DNA of 14,343 nucleotides from Candidatus Methanogaster sp. UBA203. Its GTDB lineage: Archaea; Halobacteriota; Methanosarcinia; Methanosarcinales; Methanogasteraceae. Of the stretch, positions 6,240 through 11,149 are shown in pieces. Each line of letters starts with the position of its first letter. Position 1 is the first letter of the stretch. The notes under the pieces are model-generated. The model saw nothing but the letters and a program-made list of their open reading frames with translations. It was not told the origin of the DNA and did no database searches. A program made the translations under genes and the position numbers. The stretch is from contig DASC01000035.1 of the NCBI GenBank assembly GCA_002503595.1, positions 1-14,343 of the forward strand. Direction: 5' to 3'.

Positions 6240-7574
6240 TCAAAACAGTTGCAGATATCGATCCAGTTCCCACTGGTGCACCTGAACCCGGTACTCCTCC
6301 CATTCCGTAGCAGCAACTCGCATGAACGCTGTGTACACATGCTCACCAAGAGCAGACCGCACCACCTCATCAGAGCCCAGGTAATCGAGTGCGAGACTGA
6401 GGCTTGTCGGAAGCGTATCGATACCAGCGCCGGCCATCTCATGGAAATCCATCTCGTAGATGTTCTCTTCGATCGGTTCACCAGGATCGATCTTATTCTT
6501 TACACCGTCAAGCCCGGATGCCAATATGGCTGCGAACGCAAGATACGGGTTGCATGAGGGGTCAGGGGATCTGAGTTCGATTCTTGTTCCGCTTCCGCGC
6601 GCTGCCGGCACCCGGATCAGCGAACTCCGGTTCGCCCATGACCATGTGATATAGACCGGTGCCTCGTATCCGGATACGAGCCGTTTGTATGAATTGACGA
6701 GTGGGTTTGTGATCGCAGTCACTGCCTTGATGTGGGCGAGTAATCCGCCGATGAAATATCTTGCAGTATCGCTGATCCCGTGGTCGCCATCGGGATCGAA
6801 GAAGACGTTTTCATTATTTTTATTAAATAAGGATGTATTTATATGCATACCAGACCCGCTGGTTCCGAAGACCGGCTTTGGCATGAACGTGGCATGGAGA
6901 TTCTTGTTCGTTGCGATCGTTTTGGTTACGTACTTGAAGGTGACCACCCTATCAGCAGTTGTCAGTGCATCGCTGTACTTGAAATCGATCTCATGCTGCC
7001 CACAGGCAACCTCGTGATGCGACGCTTCTATCTCAAAATCCATCTCTTCGAGCGCGATCACGATATCCCTGCGAATATCCTCTGCAAGATCAACCGGTGG
7101 AAAATCGAAATACCCGCCCGAATCATGAGGTGTGGTCGTTGGTACGCCATCTTCCTTTTCGAAGAGGAAGAACTCCAGTTCGGGACCCGTATTCATGACA
7201 TACCCCATCTCCTCTGCTTCCTCAACCGCTCTTGTGAGCACGTATCGCGGGCAACCATGAAATGGCGTACCATCTGGCAAACAGACAGCGCACACGATTC
7301 CGGCAATCTCGCTTTCATCTGCCTTCCACGGAAGAATCCGAAACGTCTCCGGATCCGGCTTTAATACCATGTCCGATTCCTGTATCCTTGCAAACCCCTC
7401 GATGGATGATCCGTCGAAGGATATCCCGACATCGAGTGCTTTTTCCATCTGTGCAGCCGGTATCGCGACATTCTTCACGATTCCAAGGACATCGACAAAC
7501 TGGAGCCTGATGAATTTTATATTATTTTCAGCAATCATTCCCAGTACATCTTCATTGGCGGTCATCAAAATCAT
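6240..7574 (-). CDS. glnA: Glutamine synthetase, type I-alpha
   Basis: Makes glutamine from glutamate, ammonia and ATP in the cytoplasm as a dodecamer. The 444-residue protein has all family signatures: DGSSIEGF near residue 54, GPELEFFLF, HHEVACGQHEIDF, the ATP-site KPVFGTSGSGMH, the NSYKRLV flap region, NRSSLIRVP and the RIELRSPDPSCNPYLA block. GSGMH is followed by I-N as in Bacillus-type GSI-alpha (HxN), not HxH as in the adenylylated beta type. The E. coli adenylylation tyrosine motif is absent, and the Arg of EGFARIQESD, linked to glutamine feedback in GSI-alpha, is kept. The start could be ATG 7574 or ATG 7565 (MTANEDVL); the promoter TATA at 7593-7598 favours a near-leaderless mRNA and does not decide. 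An inverted repeat around that TATA suggests nitrogen-type control. Confidence 0.96.
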   Translation of the reverse strand: MILMTANEDVLGMIAENNIKFIRLQFVDVLGIVKNVAIPAAQMEKALDVGISFDGSSIEGFARIQESDMVLKPDPETFRILPWKADESEIAGIVCAVCLPDGTPFHGCPRYVLTRAVEEAEEMGYVMNTGPELEFFLFEKEDGVPTTTPHDSGGYFDFPPVDLAEDIRRDIVIALEEMDFEIEASHHEVACGQHEIDFKYSDALTTADRVVTFKYVTKTIATNKNLHATFMPKPVFGTSGSGMHINTSLFNKNNENVFFDPDGDHGISDTARYFIGGLLAHIKAVTAITNPLVNSYKRLVSGYEAPVYITWSWANRSSLIRVPAARGSGTRIELRSPDPSCNPYLAFAAILASGLDGVKNKIDPGEPIEENIYEMDFHEMAGAGIDTLPTSLSLALDYLGSDEVVRSALGEHVYTAFMRVAATEWEEYRVQVHQWELDRYLQLF

Positions 7575-7585
7575 ATTATGAACCG

Positions 7586-7607
7586 CGGCACCTATAAACT
7601 TGTGCCG
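7586..7607 (-). promoter_or_regulatory. glnA promoter: TATA box between inverted-repeat arms
   Basis: TTTATA on the minus strand (7593-7598) is flanked by perfect arms CGGCAC (7586-7591) and GTGCCG (7602-7607), 10 bases apart. A protein bound to both arms would block TBP. The arms differ from the NrpR operators reported for methanogens (GGAA or GGTA half-sites), so the regulator is unknown. Confidence 0.55.
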
Positions 7608-7654
7608 AATGGAGAGAGACTTGTTATTATCTTCTGAAATTTGGGTTTTGGAAA

Positions 7655-7720
7655 AACCACAGAGAGTACAGAGGACACAGAAAACAGCAACTCTCCGTGC
7701 CCTCCGCGTCCTCTGTGGTT
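7655..7720. repeat. Imperfect palindromic CCACAGAG-type repeat
   Basis: The left arm AACCACAGAG... (7655-7680) is matched by an inverted right arm ...CTCTGTGGTT (about 7691-7720). The outer 10 bases are perfect, the inner part is partly conserved, and the loop is about 10 bases. Similar CCACAGAG(G)ACAC-type purine-rich repeats are scattered in many environmental microbial genomes as intergenic REP-like elements. It occupies the otherwise gene-free stretch 7580-7876 between glnA and the zinc-ribbon gene. Confidence 0.6.
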
Positions 7721-7752
7721 AATCTTCTTTGCCATAACCCGGATACCCCACA

Positions 7753-7767
7753 GAAGAAATTAAAAAG
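7753..7767 (-). terminator. T-rich terminator after the zinc-ribbon gene
   Basis: On the minus strand the sequence reads CTTTTTAATTTCTTC about 110 bases after the stop at 7877. Oligo-T runs of this kind end transcripts in archaea. Between the stop and this site, around 7800-7870, I see nothing else that I can name. Confidence 0.3.
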
Positions 7768-7876
7768 CCAGATTGTGTTATGAAATAGCCGCGCTTAAAC
7801 CACATCCGGTAACCATCCGGGCACGGCAGCAAGCTTCTCCAGCTCTCGGTGACGAATCCTACGAGACCTGATGCAC

Positions 7877-8485
7877 TTATCGTATCCTCTCTGCAAAGAT
7901 CCGCTTGATATCCTTTGCAAGCACAACATCTCCTTTATTTTTCTTAAATCCCCTTTTATGCATCTTAATTCGTATGATCCTTGCGTTTTTCCAGCCAATC
8001 TTCTCGATAGCACCAACCGTGAACTCCTGATCCCCAAACACCTGCAGACGAACCGACTCAGTCCTGGTGCCGTCATGAATTGCGATCTTCACGGTCACCT
8101 CATCGATCGCCCGCGCCCAGATCGTATCGATCTCGGCAGCAGTCGCTACTACCGTCCGCCTACCGCCGGACTCGACCGAGGCGACCTCTACCAGATGCAC
8201 CTCGTCTGCGGACGGATCGTCCACGAGCAGTTCATCGCCTACGTAGACCTCGTGGTCAGCTGGCAGTTCGATCGTGTAGCGTTCCGAATCTTCCCCCCTG
8301 CTCACGATGGTCCTGACGCTTGCGGTTCGTACTGGCTTCGATATGACTGTGTGCACGCTTCCGCAGTTATCGCATCGCACAAGCAGCTCGGCTCCGCGCT
8401 GCCTTATTATGTGGTGCAACCGCGGCTCCTCTGGCGAGCAGGTCGGGCAGGTGGTTGTAATCTGTAGATCACTTCTGGTGTTCAT
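7877..8485 (-). CDS. HVO_0476-like archaeal zinc-ribbon protein
   Basis: This 202-residue protein begins with a treble-clef or zinc-ribbon module: CPTC (residues 14-17) and CDNC (39-42) spaced for one zinc ion, with histidines between. A beta-rich stretch follows (about 60-130, with VGDELLVDD), then a basic C-terminus (RIIRIKMHKRGFKKNKGDVVLAKDIKRIFAERIR) that could bind RNA. The whole matches my recollection of the HVO_0476 zinc-finger family, conserved in Euryarchaeota and of unknown function. The ATG at 8485 (MNTRSDLQ) has no strong ribosome-binding site. It is divergent from tRNA-Met, about 106 bases away, and upstream of glnA, which has its own promoter. The function is not established; RNA or ribosome binding is an inference from the basic tail. 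Confidence 0.75.
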   Translation of the reverse strand: MNTRSDLQITTTCPTCSPEEPRLHHIIRQRGAELLVRCDNCGSVHTVISKPVRTASVRTIVSRGEDSERYTIELPADHEVYVGDELLVDDPSADEVHLVEVASVESGGRRTVVATAAEIDTIWARAIDEVTVKIAIHDGTRTESVRLQVFGDQEFTVGAIEKIGWKNARIIRIKMHKRGFKKNKGDVVLAKDIKRIFAERIR

Positions 8486-8557
8486 CTGGTGTCATCTTCT
8501 TCCCAATCCATGATGAATGTCGCTATGCAGAACATTTGAAAATTTCTGCCGATACTC

Positions 8558-8588
8558 TTTAATACCACCACCGCCGAGTCTGTCATGC
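8558..8588 (+). promoter_or_regulatory. Stable-RNA promoter of tRNA-Met (box A and box B)
   Basis: TTTAATA (8558-8564) and ATGC (8585-8588) are 25 bases centre to centre. This is the box A plus box B arrangement described for methanogen tRNA and rRNA promoters, and it ends four bases before the tRNA. Confidence 0.6.
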
Positions 8589-8591
8589 ACT

Positions 8592-8698
8592 GCCCGGGTG
8601 GCCTAGTCGGGAGGGCGCCAGACTCATAGGGAAACTATCCCAGTGCGCCGAAATCCTGAGACATCTGGAGATCACGGGATCGAAACCCGTCCCGGGCA
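8592..8698 (+). tRNA. Elongator tRNA-Met (CAT) with a 34-base intron
   Basis: Acceptor GCCCGGG/CCCGGGC, D stem GCCT/GGGC, anticodon stem CCAGA (8618-8622)/TCTGG (8664-8668), T arm ACGGG-ATCGAAA-CCCGT, discriminator A, no CCA. The anticodon CAT is at 8625-8627. The intron 8629-8662 sits at the canonical position 37/38. CTCA (8623-8626) pairs with TGAG (8657-8660) between 3-base bulges TAG and ACA, a textbook bulge-helix-bulge for the archaeal splicing endonuclease. The mature RNA is 73 bases. The body fits elongator Met; an Ile2 tRNA read by modified C34 is the alternative but less likely. Confidence 0.92.
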
Positions 8699-8700
8699 TT

Positions 8701-9555
8701 TCACACACGCACATACCCAACCACTTCTTCGCAGTCCCGCGTTACACCGTACTTCCGGTTAAAAAACGATAATATGTTTTTAACGTCCCTCTCAAGCAAA
8801 AACTCTGCCTGAGGATGCGTCGTGGTCACGTATCCGGGCCAATCGATGAGCGTAACGCCATCCGGGCTGACAAAGACGTTGTACTCGCTCAGGTCGGAAT
8901 GGATGAATCCCGCAGCGTACGTTTTCCTGATCTGCTCTATGATCTCATCCAGGAACCAGTCAGGATCGTCCACCGCCGTCTTTGATAGCTCGCTTCCGGG
9001 TGCGATGCTCATGGCAATCAGATGCCGGTTGTGATCGATCGCCGCAGGCACGCTGACCGCACTGGAAAGCGCGGCAAGGGTAACAAGGGCTTCATATTCG
9101 CGCTTCGCCGCGCGTCTTGCGATAAAGATCCAGTGATTCCGATCCCCGGTGTCGCGCTGGCGTGCCACCTGTTTGAAACTCGTGTACCCGGCGCGGTGGA
9201 ACTTCAGGATGACAGGTTCGCCATCGTACACCCCTTCGTACACGACCGACTCCTTGCCAACCCCTATGTTGTCCCCGATCGCTGACAAGCCTCGAAGCGT
9301 CAGCGCGCCTACCGCAAGCGCATCATACCCGTCGAAGTGGATCCTGTAGCCGTCATAAGGTATCACGGATTTCTTGACGAGATTAAATCCGAGAAGCCGG
9401 TCGATGCGATACCTGACCTCCTCGGAAAACAGCTTTGAGAAAGAAGGTAGCATCTCCGACGGAACCCACCGGTGCTGCCTCATGCCGATCTCTATGCCGA
9501 TGAGAGTGCGGAAATCATTTTTTTCCAGTTTCTTAAAAATTGCGCTGTTAAACAT
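8701..9555 (-). CDS. rio2: RIO2-type serine protein kinase
   Basis: This is an atypical kinase/ATPase needed for late small-ribosomal-subunit maturation. The 284-residue protein has the RIO2 N-terminal winged helix (about 1-90, with KNDFRTLIGIEIGMRQHRWVP), then the kinase: flexible P-loop IGVGKESVVYEG (near 97-108), invariant Lys in VILKFHR, RIO flexible region with YTSFKQVARQR, catalytic loop HSDLSEYN with Asp and Asn, and metal-binding LIDWPGYV, where many RIO2 proteins have WPQ. The length fits archaeal RIO2. The ATG at 9555 is only 7 bases after the 3' end of tRNA-Cys on the same strand and has no Shine-Dalgarno, so it may be translated from a message released by tRNA 3' processing. Its stop lies 2 bases from the convergent tRNA-Met. 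Confidence 0.95.
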   Translation of the reverse strand: MFNSAIFKKLEKNDFRTLIGIEIGMRQHRWVPSEMLPSFSKLFSEEVRYRIDRLLGFNLVKKSVIPYDGYRIHFDGYDALAVGALTLRGLSAIGDNIGVGKESVVYEGVYDGEPVILKFHRAGYTSFKQVARQRDTGDRNHWIFIARRAAKREYEALVTLAALSSAVSVPAAIDHNRHLIAMSIAPGSELSKTAVDDPDWFLDEIIEQIRKTYAAGFIHSDLSEYNVFVSPDGVTLIDWPGYVTTTHPQAEFLLERDVKNILSFFNRKYGVTRDCEEVVGYVRV

Positions 9556-9562
9556 TGCGATA

Positions 9563-9635
9563 AGCCAGGGTCCGGATTCGAACCGGAATAGAATCGCTCT
9601 GCAGGCGATCGCGTTAGCCGCTCCGCCACCCTGGC
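9563..9635 (-). tRNA. tRNA-Cys (GCA)
   Basis: A 73-base cloverleaf on the minus strand. Acceptor GCCAGGG/CCCTGGC, D arm GCGG...ACGC-type, anticodon stem ATCGC/GCGAT with loop CTGCAGA (anticodon GCA), T arm TCCGG-TTCGAAT-CCGGA. Discriminator U and no encoded CCA; U73 is the cysteine identity base. It is immediately followed by the RIO2 gene. Confidence 0.95.
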
Positions 9636-9654
9636 GTTGTTCTGGTCACTGCTG

Positions 9655-9666
9655 CCGACCGGTCGG
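9655..9666. repeat. 12-base perfect palindrome in the tRNA-Cys/PAC2 intergenic region
   Basis: CCGACCGGTCGG is its own reverse complement, lying between the tRNA-Cys 5' end (9635) and its TATA box (9699-9707), near the expected start of transcription. It may be an operator, a hairpin in the tRNA leader, or chance. Confidence 0.35.
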
Positions 9667-9698
9667 TAGTTTGCGGATCGACTCTTTGGTGTTATGCC

Positions 9699-9707
9699 AT
9701 ATAAAAG
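9699..9707 (-). promoter_or_regulatory. TATA box for tRNA-Cys (and RIO2)
   Basis: CTTTTATAT on the minus strand is flanked by direct GGCAT repeats. Transcription would begin near 9677, about 40 bases before the tRNA, and could run on into RIO2. Confidence 0.45.
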
Positions 9708-9729
9708 TGATGCCCGCGCTGTAGAAGTG

Positions 9730-9735
9730 TTTATC
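9730..9735 (+). promoter_or_regulatory. Probable TATA element of the PAC2-DUF473 operon
   Basis: TTTATC ends about 27 bases before the ATG at 9762. No Shine-Dalgarno precedes that ATG, consistent with a leaderless mRNA. The alternative is the CATATAAAAG sequence at 9698-9707, used in the plus direction. Confidence 0.3.
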
Positions 9736-9761
9736 TACCAGTATCGCCACCATTACTCATA

Positions 9762-10496
9762 ATGACAGATGATTCTGAGGTATGCGTGATTGCAGAGAAG
9801 CCAAGGTCAGAGAATCCCGTGGTCATTGAAGGATTTCCCGGGATCGGGCTTGTAGGAAATATTGCGAGCCAGCAGATCATCGACGAACTGGACATGGAGT
9901 ATCTGGGTGCGATCAACTCGAAACATTTCCCGCCAGTTGCAATGCTGCTCGAGGGGCTGGTGAATATGCCTGTGCGGATATATGAAAGCACGGAGAAGGA
10001 GATGATCGTGGTGGTCTCGGATATTCCGATTCATCCGAATATAGCTTATATCATCAGTAAATCACTTATCGACTGGGCAACATCTGTTAATGCCCGTCAA
10101 ATCGTCTCGATTGCGGGCATGCCGGTTGTAGGCGCGGATCATATCGTCTTTGGCGCAGCAACAACCAAGGAAGGGCTTGAGAGCATCAGGGAAGAGGTCG
10201 AGATCTTCCAGATGGGGTCGATCTCAGGAATCGCAGGCAGTATCATGACCGAGTGCTTTACACGCAACCTCCCTGCGATCAGTCTGCTCGGCAGCACCTC
10301 CGATCCGAACCCGAACCCGATTGCTGCCGCTGCTGTGCTCAAGGTTCTGAATAACCTGTACGACCTCTCGATCGATACCGAAAAGCTGGTCAAACAGGCA
10401 GAGCAGATCGAACTTGAGATGCAGAAACTTGCAGAGACCGTGCGAGAGACTGTTGAACAGGAAGAGCCGCCAAAACCTTTTCCGATGTACGGGTGA
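9762..10496 (+). CDS. PAC2-family proteasome assembly chaperone (PbaB-like)
   Basis: This 244-residue PAC2-domain protein is related to archaeal PbaA/PbaB, which help assemble the 20S proteasome alpha ring or dock on it. The family block VVIEGFPGIGLVGNIASQQIIDEL (about 21-44) is followed by KHFPPVAM, a GMPVVG segment (about 122-127), a SGIAGSIMTEC stretch and the conserved LLGSTSDPNPNPIAAAAVLKVL (about 173-194). A charged helix (KQAEQIELEMQKLAETVRETVEQEE) leads to the C-terminus PMYG. The last three residues Met-Tyr-Gly fit the hydrophobic-Tyr-any (HbYX) motif used to insert into alpha-ring pockets. The stop TGA overlaps the leader of the next gene, so it forms an operon with the DUF473 gene. 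Confidence 0.92.
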   Translation: MTDDSEVCVIAEKPRSENPVVIEGFPGIGLVGNIASQQIIDELDMEYLGAINSKHFPPVAMLLEGLVNMPVRIYESTEKEMIVVVSDIPIHPNIAYIISKSLIDWATSVNARQIVSIAGMPVVGADHIVFGAATTKEGLESIREEVEIFQMGSISGIAGSIMTECFTRNLPAISLLGSTSDPNPNPIAAAAVLKVLNNLYDLSIDTEKLVKQAEQIELEMQKLAETVRETVEQEEPPKPFPMYG

Positions 10497-10501
10497 TCAT
10501 G

Positions 10502-10891
10502 ATGCGATGTATTGCGCTGACCGGGATATCAAATCACGTGATCAACGACTTGAAGAACCGCTTGCTACGGACCGTCGAGATCAGGAGCCCGCACAACTTC
10601 GCTGGCGTACTGCACATTAGTGTTGGCGATTCCGTGTTCTTATCATCGACCAGCCAAAACGACATCACAGCAGGCACGACCGGGCTTATTGCGCGGTTGC
10701 AGCGGCGTGACATCAGCATACACAGGGTGGTTCAGAGCAACGACTTCTTCCATGAAGAGCGGGAAGCGATGATGGCGCGGGTCCAGCTGGTCGCAGAGTG
10801 CAGCGGCAGGGTGCAGCGCATCATACAGTCCGAACTCGGCAGCGCGATGGTGGTGGATGTGGAAGAGCGACCGGTCTACGCTGCGCAGTGA
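10502..10891 (+). CDS. DUF473 family protein
   Basis: This 129-residue protein starts MRCIALTGIS and contains RTVEIRSPHNFAGVLHISVGDSVFLSS (about 23-49) and the block HRVVQSNDFFHEEREAMMARVQLV (about 75-98). It matches the DUF473 family, which I know only from methanogens and relatives and whose function is unknown. ATGs at 10499 and 10502 are both possible. I prefer 10502 because GGTG of the Shine-Dalgarno (10492-10495) is then 6 bases away and the family usually begins there. The gene begins directly after the PAC2 stop (10494-10496), so the two are probably co-translated, tying it loosely to proteasome biology. Confidence 0.85.
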   Translation: MRCIALTGISNHVINDLKNRLLRTVEIRSPHNFAGVLHISVGDSVFLSSTSQNDITAGTTGLIARLQRRDISIHRVVQSNDFFHEEREAMMARVQLVAECSGRVQRIIQSELGSAMVVDVEERPVYAAQ

Positions 10892-10953
10892 GTTTGGCGT
10901 GGTGGAGCGGGGGAATATGTTCTCAAATTCTCGTAGAGCGGCTAATATTAACA

Positions 10954-10971
10954 AGAATGACGGTTCATTCT
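10954..10971 (+). terminator. Hairpin after the PAC2-DUF473 operon
   Basis: AGAATGA-CGGT-TCATTCT gives a 7-base stem with a 4-base loop, 63 bases past the DUF473 stop. No T run follows, so a terminator is only one possibility. The surrounding 10892-11149 holds no gene that I can support. Confidence 0.3.
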
Positions 10972-11065
10972 CTCATACATAGTCTCGCAACACGTTTATT
11001 ATAGATTGATGTTGATATGGGCTATATCCAATAATTACTTGGACACAAAAGTTCAAAGATGGCAG

Positions 11066-11074
11066 AAATATATA
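11066..11074 (+). promoter_or_regulatory. TATA box of the hsdR operon
   Basis: AAATATATA would start transcription near 11096, giving a leader of about 54 bases. The leader contains a small hairpin (GGACT 11119-11123 / AGTCC 11132-11136) right against the GGAG ribosome-binding site at 11137-11140. Confidence 0.45.
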
Positions 11075-11149
11075 CGCGTGTGGGTACTATGGATGTTAGG
11101 GGGGGTTAAAAGCCCGTTGGACTCTATCATAAGTCCGGAGAAGTAAGAT

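Noticed and set aside
6843..7364. A 173-codon plus-strand frame opposite glnA
   Set aside because: glnA is unmistakable on the other strand, and this frame has no homology signal or ribosome-binding site.
7847..7871. Possible C/D box RNA (GTGACGA followed by CTGA)
   Set aside because: The boxes are only about 15 bases apart, with no matching D' and C' boxes or terminal stem.
7795..8076. Minus-strand 93-codon frame overlapping the end of the zinc-ribbon gene in another frame
   Set aside because: It overlaps a better-supported gene and has no start signal or recognisable sequence.
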